Positions 1-9,881 of a stretch of 64,000 nt of DNA are shown piece by piece. Location: contig NW_025954964.1 of assembly GCF_022376445.1 (NCBI RefSeq), positions 248,001-312,000 of the forward strand, given 5' to 3'. Position 1 is the stretch's first letter. Each line of letters begins with the position of its first letter. A model generated the notes under the pieces. That model did not search any database, was not told where the DNA came from, and was given only the letters and a program-made list of their open reading frames with translations. This stretch comes from Fomitopsis serialis (lineage: Eukaryota; Basidiomycota; Agaricomycetes; Polyporales; Fomitopsidaceae). The translations under genes and the position numbers were made by a program.

Positions 1-2396
1 GTCCTTCTGCAGCACGCAAAAGTCATCGAATTGTATCAGTCTGCCCATCAGGTTCTGCGAGCCTGAGAGCCAATTGAGTCAATTATGCGATGCACGATAC
101 ATTTGCTCTTACCATCCATCGTCGTTGCGCCGTCGCGCGTCACTACGAATACCCATTCTGGTGAAGCGACCATCGTCACGAAGTCGCCCTGCAAGCTCAG
201 AACACACCGCTCGATGCCCGTTCCGGTCAGGAAGATAAGCTCGCCCGTACTCGTAGCAATGACCACATTGCCGTTGCCTTGCATGTCTGCGTCCGACTTC
301 TCGCGGAGTGACTTCGTCGGCGGGGGACCGCCCGCCGCAACGCCAAGAACGCGAGTACCCTTTGGGAGATCGTACGTCCATTCACCCTGTGCGGCCCAGG
401 TGCCGTAGGGTTTGTAGATGACGTGCGCCGGGTGCTCGTTCTCAGGCTGGCAGGCATAGGCTGCCCCGCGCTCGCCTGTTGTTTGTCAGAATCTGTAGCG
501 AGCAATTGGATTGTAACGTACCGAGTGAAGCCAAATCATACTTGAAATGGTCCGTGAAGTGGTAGCTCTTCCGCGCGGTCTTGTCGTAGAACTCAACATT
601 GACGATGTGATGAGTGTCCTGGTCGGTGATCTCGATGACCCCGATCATGTTATACGCTGCATCAACCTCTCAGTCTTGCATTTCGCATACTAAGATACCA
701 CGCCTACCTAGGTATCGTTTCTTGTTTTCCATTGGTGTTGACCCAGGCTGGAAGGCCGGTTGTGCCTTGGTGACACTGACTGCACGAAGGACGCCATTCA
801 GTCAACGTCGATCATTCACACAGCGCACTTACCCATCTCTTTGACCCCATCCTTTGCACTCCACTTCTTGTCGTCGTCGTCCATGCCGCCGCCCAAGTCA
901 TCCAAAATCCAGTCATCGTTGTCCAGATCTACGCCGACATCGTCGTCCACGTCTACATCCCCGCCCGCATCCTTGCCCGCGAACTCCTTGTCTGCCTCAA
1001 TGTCGAATAGTGTCGGGGTCCTCGCACGCTTCTTCTGCACGCCGGTGGCGCTCGAGGCGGCAGAGGGCTTGAGGGGGTCGGGAGCGGAGGCGGGGATAGG
1101 CTCCGGCCAACGGGTGAAGGTACCTTCGAGGTCGGTCCACGCAATGAGATTTTGCGAAGGGGAGAAGGCTATTTCAGTGACAGGCGAGGGTATGCCCTCA
1201 TAGCTAGCAAGCGTCAGATGCATTAGCCTTGCTGAAGGACGTGCCCTACACTCACCGATACAATAGCCGTCGCGTCTGCGTGGACCAGACGAACACGCCG
1301 GACTTGGATGCGGAAACGAGATAGACCCCATTCTTGGACAGGGCAAGCGCCGTGATGGCTCCTGACGAGGCGTCGTCGGAGAATGTGGAAGACTTGGACC
1401 AGTCATTGCGAGAGACGGTGACAATTTCTGGGATGACAGGACTCAGTCGGTGCGGCGGAGAGTCAGATGTACCAGTTTGCCTACCATGCGTTCGCGTCGC
1501 AACGTAAAAGTGTTGGCCAGAAGGGTGCCACGCAACAGAGCAGTCATATGCGAATTCGTCAGACCTTGCGGTACATCAGCCCATACACCTGGCAAGAGGC
1601 AAACTAGTATTACGCACTCGGAGTTTGCCACCGCGGGGAGCATGCCCTCGATAGTTTTGACCTCCTTGCCTTCGCCTTCAGAGATGTCCCAAATGATGAT
1701 TTTGCCATCGGCGCCACTTGTCGACTGCGGACTGTAAGTTACACATCCCGAGGAGGCTCAACGACGACGTACCAGTAGCGAGCCCGACGGATGCCATGTC
1801 GCCCTACGCACGGCTTTCGTGTGACCCTTTAACAACACTACCTTGGTGGTATCATCCAGGTCGATGACTTTGACAATCGTTTCACTGTGCACAAGTCTAA
1901 GAAACACGAGTAGTCGCTAAGGTATTGGTGGGTCACTCACTCAGACGTTACTGCTATCCGGCTGCCCTGCGGGTCCACTGCCAAGCTCCGTATCGCGACT
2001 CCGGCAGCGCTGGTGACAAGGCCGTCCATCTCCCACTTGGCATGTTCATATTTCCTCACTTCCGAGTCGTGACTACCAGAGAACCAACAATGGTGCTGTA
2101 CATCCCAGTGGTCAGTTGCGACAAGAGCGAGGACACGAGCGAGCCACGAACCCCAGCAGCGAGGCAAGTGATCGCCTCATTAGCCTCCACAGCAGCATCT
2201 GGTTCCTGGTCTGTTCCAAGGTCTGTCCTCCATATCCGCACAATCGAGTCGGTTCCTCCAGTATAGACGCGTCTGATAACAGTTGAGCTATGCATACGCA
2301 TGGAGATGAGTCTGAGCTTGCTCACGCGCCATCCCGAGAGAATGCGAGACACGTAGATCCAGGTTGGTGGGCGGAATTCACAATAGGAGGTGCCAT
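1..2396 (-). CDS. CTF4: Ctf4/Mcl1 (WDHD1/AND-1) replisome adaptor, C-terminal part outside window
   Basis: Replisome hub that links the CMG helicase to DNA polymerase alpha and supports sister-chromatid cohesion in the nucleus. I place the start at the ATG whose complement ends at 2396 ([20 protein letters not shown]). WD40 blades follow (for example [11 protein letters not shown] near 2230 and [20 protein letters not shown] near 2050). An acidic stretch with [20 protein letters not shown] (about 890-970) separates them from the second beta-propeller (SepB domain), where [15 protein letters not shown] (about 560-600) and [18 protein letters not shown] (about 210-275) are the family signatures. 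Several short introns interrupt the gene. The C-terminal helical domain that binds client proteins lies beyond position 1. No frame break is evident. Assignment to Ctf4 is by recognition of these motifs; the main alternative, a generic WD40 protein, does not explain the SepB-type segment. Confidence 0.88.
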
Positions 2397-2433
2397 CGTC
2401 GATGCGCTATATGAATCAAGTGTGAGGAGACCT

Positions 2434-2532
2434 ACGCGTCCCAGCTTCGGTGAGGAGGTTAGGTTGAGAGCGTGAGCGAGTCGTTGCGCCTGCCCACGCA
2501 GAACGCGTTTCGTAACGCGTTCCGTAACGCGT
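2434..2532. promoter_or_regulatory. ACGCGT (MCB-like) array upstream of CTF4
   Basis: ACGCGT occurs at 2434-2439, 2503-2508, 2515-2520 and 2527-2532, that is 38 to 136 bp upstream of the CTF4 start codon. The last three are exactly 12 nt apart inside a repeated GTAACGCGTT unit. ACGCGT is the MluI cell-cycle box bound by MBF in budding and fission yeast, which drives G1/S transcription of replication genes. Function here is inferred from sequence and gene context only. Confidence 0.6.
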
Positions 2533-2533
2533 T

Positions 2534-2804
2534 ATGTCGCAACTTTCTTGCAGGGGTTATAATGCAATACAATCCACATTTTCCTGGACACGTTTTAATG
2601 TGTGGTAATCAACGCGAAACTCATTGAAATACGCATTGTAATGTCATTGGAATGCCATTCGGATCAGCCGGCGGTGATTAGATAGCATTGCATGGCAGCT
2701 TTTGGATGCATTTTGCATTGAAATGCTATTGGAATTTACGTGGAAAGATAGCATTGCCATTTCAATTTCCGCGCATTAGAAACCCGGAAAGAAAGTTGTG
2801 ACAT
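2534..2804. mobile_element. MITE-like element with about 30-bp imperfect terminal inverted repeats
   Basis: The left end (2534-2563, beginning ATGTCGCAACTTTCTT) and the reverse complement of the right end (2775-2804, ATGTCACAACTTTCTT) match at roughly 24 of 30 positions. The 271-bp interior is AT-richer than its surroundings, has no ORF, and holds many short GCATT/AATGC inverted motifs. No clear target-site duplication is visible, and no second copy was found in the window. It could instead be a chance palindrome or a regulatory hairpin. The rest of the CTF4-DUF2264 spacer (2805-3192) shows nothing else that I can name. Confidence 0.4.
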
Positions 2805-3192
2805 TTGTGACAGATAAGCGCTTGTTCTGTAGCGCCCACGTCGGACGCTAACAGTGCACATGTGACCCGTTCGGGGTCCCTGGTTCAGGTTCTTCTCCTC
2901 CTTGCGAAGCTTCGAGCTTCAAGGATCGCCTGCAGATGGCCAAGATGTTCCTCTCTCACCTCATTAGCCTCGACGATACCTGATCATGCGTTTGACATGG
3001 GCACAAGCATCACGCACGCATACCAGAGACGCGTTCGTTAGGCACGGAGAATCACCGGACCGCGAAGGACGCGATGATGGGCTCAAGCCAGGTAGAGCGG
3101 TCCGGTCCTCGAGTGCTCCTGACTCTCGGACTCGCAGAACATAAGTAGCGGGCTCGCAGCCAGTACGATGCCGGATCCTCACAGAGCCAGCT

Positions 3193-5303
3193 ATGTCTTA
3201 CTTCGCACACACCACCCCTTTCGCCTCCAACCCGCTCGAGACTAAGGATGACCTCGCTAAATACCTCATTGGTCTCCTTGATCCGCTCGCAACTCACACC
3301 TCGCCTGGGGGTGCTCGCATACATCTCGGCTTCACCGGTACGCACTACGATGAGGCCGCTGCTCAGCTCGAGGGCTTCTCGCGACCCATCTGGGGTCTGG
3401 CGTCGTTCTTGGCCGGAGGCGGGTCGTACGTGGGCGCCGAAAGATGGGTGAGAGGCTTTGCTAACGGGACGAATCCTGACCACGAAGAGTTCTGGGGGAA
3501 CATGAGAGACAAGGATCAGCGGATGGTTGAGTGTTCTGCTATTGGCTTTTCGCTCGCTGTAGCCAAGGAACACCTGTGGGACCCGTTGCCTGCTGAGGGA
3601 AAGAAGAATCTCGAAGCGTGGCTTGCCGGAATGAACGACAAGGAGATGCCGAACACCAATTGGCTTTGGTTCAGGGTGTGTTCATGTGTCATTCCTCCTT
3701 GAGACAGAAGAGCCTCACAAGGGAGACATGCACAGGTCTTCGCTAATCTCGGACTGTCGAAAGTAGGTTCGCCCAAGTTCGACGGAAAGCGGATGAAGGC
3801 GGACATGGACCACCTCGACACCTTTTACATTGGGGACGGATGGTCTCGCGACGGTCCGGAGGGAGTAGTCCAGCTCGACTACTACTCGTCATCGTTCGCC
3901 ATTCAATACGCCCAGTTGGTGTACTCCAAACTCGCCCAGACAGAAGACCCCGAGCGCTGCGAAGAGTTTCGCAACAGGGCGCGCAAATTTGCGCTGGACT
4001 TCGTATACTACTTCGATCCTGAAGGTGCGTGCCAGGGCACGGATGCATAGCCTCCAGCTGACGAGTGTAAATGGACACAGGACGCGGTGTAACCTTCGGA
4101 CGAAGTCTGACTTACCGCTTCGCGATGTCTTCGTTCTGGAGCGCCTTAGCATTCGCGGATGTTGAACTGCCTGCGCCGCTCACATGGGGTGTCGTGAAAG
4201 GTCTACAGTTGCGCAACATCCGGTACTGGGCCAGACAGCCCGGTGCCTACAATTCAGACGGCACACTCACCATTGGCTATTGTTACCCGAACCTTAACAT
4301 GACTGAGGTGAGTGCGATCATTGGCTTCAAGAGGTCGAATTCACATCTGAATGACAAACTACTTCGATAGAACTACAACTCACCAGGAAGTCCGTACTGG
4401 TGCTGCAAGTCCTTCATTGCGCTTTCTCTTCCGACATCCCACCCATTCTGGGCCTCCCCAGAGGAACCGTACCCCGCATCACTTCTCAACACGACCAAGT
4501 CGCTCTATAAGCCGCTGCACCTCGCCACACACCTTGGCGGGCACACCTTCATTCTCTCCTCCGGCCAGCAATGCTCCTACCCCGTGAAGCAGTCCGCGGC
4601 CAAGTACGGCAAGTTCGCGTACTCTGCCGCGTTCGGCTACAGCGTCCCCTCAGGCAGCCTCACCCTCGAGGAGCATGCCGCGGACAGCGCGCTCGCGCTC
4701 AGCGACGACGCAGGCGAGGTGTGGAAAGTGCGACGCGCGACGAAGGAGGCGCGCTTTGAGCGGGCCGCGGCAGGCGGGCACGAGTGGCTCCGCTCGATGT
4801 GGTACCCCTGGCCGGATGTCGCTGTCGAGACGTGGCTCATTCCGCCGGCGGGGGATGCCCCGCTCTGGCACCTTCGTGTCCACCGCATTCGCACGAAGCG
4901 CGCGCTGCTCTCCGCAGAGGGCGGTTTCGCGATCTACGGCCAGGACTCGAACGATCGGGCGCTGGGTTCCGCAACGGGCGAGGCGTTTGGGACGCTGGAG
5001 AGCGGTGGCGAGGCGAGGGCCGCGTCGAAGGCGGGCGCGTCGGGCGTGGCGGAGCTGAGCACAGCGGGGAGGTTGGGCAAGGCACTGAGGACGGATCCGA
5101 ATACCAATTTGATGGTACCGAGAGCGGTGCTCCCAACGCTTATGGGTGAACACGCGCCGGGGGAGAATGATGTTTGGCTTGTGACGGGTGTGTTTGGTAT
5201 CCCGAGCGTGGGTGACCAGGAAGGGGCGCGGGCGGGCTGGGAGGCGGAGTGGCACAAGAGACCGACCGTTCCGGAGGAAATCGCAACGTTGATTGGGAAA
5301 TAA
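3193..5303 (+). CDS. DUF2264 family protein
   Basis: Protein of about 640 residues with the DUF2264 domain over its first half ([46 protein letters not shown]). This uncharacterised domain is predicted to fold as an alpha/alpha barrel like glycoside hydrolases, but no activity is established. I read four exons, about 3193-3676, 3736-4024, 4082-4303 and 4371-5303, with introns of about 55-70 bp; the frame is open throughout when these are removed. The start is the first ATG, just upstream of a conserved-looking N-terminus. The C-terminal half is Ala- and Glu-rich beta-type sequence with no motif I recognise. The gene converges on the F-box gene to its right, with only 53 bp between the two stop codons. 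No signal peptide is obvious. Confidence 0.8.
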
Positions 5304-5356
5304 TCCAACAGAGTGAAACGCATACAATGTACATACTTTCTCGTAACCATGCAGAC

Positions 5357-6568
5357 TCACGCGAACGCGATGACTCCACGTTGGTGCAGGTCCGGGTATT
5401 CGCGTTCGATATATGCCTCCAGAAAACTTGTAGGTCCTTTGCCTTCTATGACAAATTTTTGGAGCGAAGAGAAGTCTTCCCGAGCAACCGTCTCGCATAT
5501 GCTTTCCCAGCCCAGCGCGGTGAGATCTGCGTAGCTTGCTCGGGACAGCTTCCGGACGGCGTTTTCTGAAGCCAAGGCGCTCAGGTCCTGCATGTCGTCG
5601 ATATGGAGTGACAGTGTGACTTGGTGCAAGCGAGGGGAGCGTAGCTGGGCGAGCAGCTTTGGGATCCAGAGGAGGTCTCGGTTCTGCCGGACACACATTG
5701 TTGCGACGTACAGTCGGAGCGCGAACGATCGCAGGCAAGGCAAACCCGACAACGAGAATCCGTCCTTGCCGAGAACGCCTGGTGGACTGAGTTGAGCGGA
5801 TAAATCAAGAGGGAAACGAGGAAACATACTGTCCAACGAAGCTTCGCTCTTCACGACGAACTCGAAGTGCTGCAGATGCGACCCGAAGATGTCCAACAGC
5901 ACCTCTGTTGGCCACACTTCCCACATAACATTACATGATAGGGTCAAAATTGTTCGGGGGTTCGGGATGTCCTTGAGCCAGTTGAGCAACGCAAGTGCGG
6001 GGATGCGATCCCACACGAGCTCCGCGAGCTCTATCGTATGCAACCCAGGAGGCAGAGACGGGAGTGGCGGTTCAACCGCATAAGTGAGCCCTATTAGGAG
6101 TGAAATCGACACATACTCCAGGTTCTGGAAGGAGGAAAGCAGCGCAGCGAAGTCATGTAGTGTTTCGAACCAGCAATCACGAAGGGTTAATTCCCGGAGG
6201 GCGGGCAAGGTGCGAAGGAAGGCCCTGTGGACGCCACCTGCCATTCTCATGTTATCCAGGGTGAGCTCGGTGACAGCGGTCAGGGCCCCCAAGAATTCCA
6301 GAGACACATTGTTCCACGCCCTGACAACGTAGAGTAGATTGTGCAGCTTGATGGAACGGACCGCGCGCGCGAGCTCTGGTGACGCTTCGAGCAGCCATGC
6401 GAACTTCATGCAGGTGTGAATTTGAAGCATGATGTGCCCGAAGCGATGATAGCGAGATGCCGGAAGCCATTGACGACACGTCAGAGCGCATGCCGCGAGG
6501 GAGCGAGAGTCGGTGTGCAAATAGTCAATGATGTGATCTGTGAGCTCTGGGGGAAGGTAGGGAACCAT
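5357..6568 (-). CDS. F-box protein (single exon)
   Basis: Intronless gene encoding about 403 residues. An N-terminal F-box (LPPELTDHIIDYLHTDSRSL followed by ALTCRQWLPASRYHRF, residues about 4-45) would recruit the protein to a Skp1-cullin-F-box ubiquitin ligase. The rest is Leu-rich with irregular LRR-like segments (ELTLDNMRM, ELTLRDCWF) that probably bind substrate. The start chosen is the ATG at 6568 immediately before the F-box; the frame stays open slightly upstream but without another ATG. It belongs to the large and variable F-box families of mushroom-forming fungi; no substrate can be inferred. It is transcribed away from a second, unrelated-looking F-box gene that starts 416 bp to the right. 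Confidence 0.85.
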   Translation of the reverse strand: MVPYLPPELTDHIIDYLHTDSRSLAACALTCRQWLPASRYHRFGHIMLQIHTCMKFAWLLEASPELARAVRSIKLHNLLYVVRAWNNVSLEFLGALTAVTELTLDNMRMAGGVHRAFLRTLPALRELTLRDCWFETLHDFAALLSSFQNLEYVSISLLIGLTYAVEPPLPSLPPGLHTIELAELVWDRIPALALLNWLKDIPNPRTILTLSCNVMWEVWPTEVLLDIFGSHLQHFEFVVKSEASLDSMFPRFPLDLSAQLSPPGVLGKDGFSLSGLPCLRSFALRLYVATMCVRQNRDLLWIPKLLAQLRSPRLHQVTLSLHIDDMQDLSALASENAVRKLSRASYADLTALGWESICETVAREDFSSLQKFVIEGKGPTSFLEAYIEREYPDLHQRGVIAFA

Positions 6569-6984
6569 CGCCGATTCTACCAACGCAGCGGGGTATTGTT
6601 GGTATCTGAGAGAAATGAATTTATGAGCGCACAGACCTATAAGACGCGTGTGGTCGATGAGGTCGGAAGGTGTACGGATTCCAATATCGAGGGAAACGTC
6701 GAGGAGGGTGCAAGGACTCGGAGGGTATGTAGTACTCTTATCTCAGATCCCGCAGTATCGGGTCGGGATCTTGACCACCCACACCTTCGGGCGCCTCGTC
6801 CCATCCAAACAAGTAGTGACGGTGCTGGCGCTGGCAGACTTGTTCCGAACTGGCAGCAACGACGTGTTCAGCACTGAGGCGCACCCCTTTTCTACAGTCA
6901 GTATCTACTTTGAACGTTGGACGATTGTCTCAATACCCTCGGCTGACTTTGGCACGACTCTCACAGGCCCATCGCGGAACCACG

Positions 6985-8909
6985 ATGCGCTTGGGTGACC
7001 TTGATGATTATTCCTTGTCCTCAGTCGTATCGCTCCTCAGTCAATGCGACAGTTTGAATCTCTCCCTGACATCTCGCAGGATTCATCCCCTCGCCAGACG
7101 CCACGCTCTGTCGACGATCGACATCAAGACGGCCGCGCAGTTGGAGAGGATATCCAGCTACCTCCTGGCGGATGTGCCCAACCGCCTGCACTTCGTACGG
7201 GCACTCACCGTGTTCAGGGTCGCCTTCGACCCTCGCGGGCGGCACAGCGAGGCGGAAGGTTCTCTTCTCGCGGATGTCCTCGAACGAGCACCGCATTTGA
7301 AGACGCTGCGGCTCGAGGCAGCGGGTGCTCTATTCGAGGCGGAGCCGCGCGTAGCATCTGCAACATGTCGCTTGGACCAGCTAGTCCACGTTGATCTGCG
7401 AGGTCTGTCCTCCGCCTCATTGGAAGTCGTGGATCGTCTTTCCTGTGCGCCCCGCCAGCTTAGCCTACATGGTGCCTACCCCAGATCACATAAAGACTGC
7501 TGCGACGCGACTTCACTGCTTTCTGCTCCCGTTATGCGAAGCGTCCGTTCTCTCCACCTACGCCACTTCCGTATCGCGGACCAACAAGTCGATTCTGTTG
7601 AAGACGGCCTTTACCACACCCCGCCGCAATGGCCAGAGCTCAGGGACCTGAAGATAGAGCATAGCTATGTCTCTGCTGCTACTCTTGTCTACGCATTCCC
7701 TACTGTCAAGGCGATACACTTTAAATCCCGGAAAAGCATGGAAGTATGGGAGAAAAAAGATGCTATCAAGGCTTTTAAGGCCAATGTTAAGATTGTCATG
7801 GCTGGCACTAAGCTCAGGGATCCCCTCCCCAGGTTGGAGGCCCTCGCCAGCATCAGGCGTGGGGAGTGGACTGTGACCACGGAAACCGCATGTTGGGGGT
7901 ATCTCGACTGGGCTTACGGAACTTCCGAGGATTTCACGAACTGGGAGATAACATTCAAAGTACGATGGCTTATGCTCCACTCCGAGTCCGACTGGTCATC
8001 TGTGTCGCAAATACTGCCAATCCTACAGCGTACTTTGCCTGTCGTCCTTTCCCTACAAGGCCTCCCTGCCCTGTTGGAGCGGCCCATGATGTTCTGGCCG
8101 GAATTTGTCCGTATTGCACCCCGCATTCGCTATCTCGATCTTACACTGTCGTGTACCGATACGTTGGACTCGGATTTCAACATGTACTGGACAGTGAGTC
8201 AGCCCGCACCATGTTGTCCTCGCATTCAGCTGAAGCATACTTATACTATAGGACAGGGTGTTCTCGGCATTATCAGAACTACCCTTGTTTGCTCTGCGCC
8301 TCTGCCGCAGCGGCAAACTTTACGCGCATGACATGGACGAATCACGCCTCACTGTCTATCCGCGTTGGTCGTCTGCGATATGCGACCTAGCCGCGCACAT
8401 CGCGGGCATGGTGACGTCTTTGCACATCATCTCCGTCGGAGAGGGTGTTCAGGTATACAACCGCGAGTTGTCACGCTATCGCTTTTGCGGGCATGCATTA
8501 TGGTGGCGGATCGTTCCGAATGATGAACCGCCCTCGGCGAATGTGGACCGTGAGGAAGATGCAGGGGAGAGTGTGCACTCCGGGAGCTCTGACGGGGATG
8601 TCGATGATGAGGGATCTGCAGAAGAGGGCTCAACACACGGAGAGACAATCGACCCAAACCCGAAGCTGGCAAGGACTCTCGGCCCAAGTGCATCTCGAAA
8701 AATGGTGCCCATTTCACGAGACCTGGGTGAACATATTCGTATCTACATGGAGTCGAGCGAGTTCACAGAAACGTCGGCCTTCGACGGTAAGCAGTGCTTT
8801 CTATGTGAAACCTGAAACTGGGTGGGGAAATTGACAAGGGATCGTAGATGAACTATTTGAGCGACTTGCACGAACTGCGGTTCCGAGGGAGGTAGTATCC
8901 GAGCCGTAA
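6985..8909 (+). CDS. F-box-like/LRR-like protein, intact copy 1 of a three-copy family
   Basis: Exons 6985-8193, 8252-8786 and 8848-8909 join in frame to give 601 residues. The N-terminus is F-box-like (LDDYSLSSVVSLLSQCDSLN, then LTSRRIHPLARRHALSTI). The middle is Leu-rich. A separate exon 2 carries the segment around ISVGEGVQVYNRELSRYRF, an acidic Ser/Asp/Glu linker and a conserved tail (EHIRIYMESSEFTETSAFDG). Exon 3 encodes only about 20 residues (ELFERLARTAVPREVVSEP). The same three-exon plan, with closely similar sequence, recurs at 38252-40110 and 40537-42320 on the other strand. This copy is the only one of the three without a frame break. The start at 6985 is supported by the alignment of all three copies. 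Ubiquitin-ligase adaptor function is inferred from the F-box only. Confidence 0.8.
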
Positions 8910-9881
8910 TGAGCGACCTAAGTAGCATCAGACTGCGTCACACGAAGTACGTACAATACTCGACAGGAATATCGTGGCAGTTGTATGCCAGACACTTAAC
9001 GGATATTTGAACACTCAAGTGTGAAGGATATGACACCCGAAGACGCTGCACTAGGTCTACGGTACTATGTACCTACGTATATCTGTTAAATTTTGCACAC
9101 ATGCTACTGTGCAGGACAAGTGGTCCATTAAACCTGCCTCGGTCTGGTTTGTTCGAGCCGCGAGCGCTACAGTACATGGAGGTCATTGTGCCCAACGGCA
9201 CCGTGGAATGGCGTGCATCATTTCCAGGCGAAAGCCAGCTAGCACTGGAGGTGGCCGTATGCCACTACCCACTTTCCTGCCCAGGACTCAGGGATTCGCA
9301 GACTCGGAAGGTGGCCGTACGGGTGGTGTGTGCCAGACATGTGTCTACCCTGCTGTTCGCGCCTCGGTCCCGGTGGCATGTGTCTGTGTCTGCAACGTGT
9401 TCCTCATGCCGCTTCCTCTCACATCCAGCTCGCACTCAGTCCGTGTTCATTCACAAGGTGCATCGCTATGTCCGCCCTGTCTGGGCTACCCAGCGCCCTT
9501 TTCATCGTACAAGCTGACCGTGGTTTCAGCAGCTACATAGGACGTCTTCACCCAGTGGTATTCAGCACGGATGCGATGTAATGGATGCGACGCACTGCCG
9601 CCGTGTCATATCCGTTCCTCCAGAGCTTCAGAGGTCCCAATAAAGATTAGACTTTCCATGGGAAACACCAGGTGCGTCCGTCAGATAAGATCTTCCGCTC
9701 GCTATTGTCGAACGCGTGCCCGTCGCGTTGTGTGCGCGGGTGCTCCGTCCCTCCTCGTCCTCCCCGCGGCCTTGACCTCCCCTCCGACTCGCGTGCGAGC
9801 TCTCGTCTCCCCACTCTACGCCCCCTGCCCTTCTTTCTTTCCTACACACCGTCATTGTCCCCTTCTCTTTACGTCATCACT
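8910..9881. other. Intergenic region without a supported gene
   Basis: About 970 bp between the F-box gene and the ferric reductase gene. Overlapping open frames exist around 9067-9580, but they have no recognisable domain and no consistent exon structure. The stretch from about 9740 to 9880 is pyrimidine-rich, as expected for the leader just before the ferric reductase ATG. Nothing else is seen. Confidence 0.6.

Noticed and set aside
4650..5738. Minus-strand ORF of about 360 codons across DUF2264 and F-box ends
   Set aside because: Shadow of GC-rich coding sequence; Arg/Pro-rich with no domain and overlapping two well-supported genes.
9067..9580. Open frames in the spacer before the ferric reductase gene
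   Set aside because: Three overlapping frames with no domain, no splice support and Cys/Ser-rich random-looking products.
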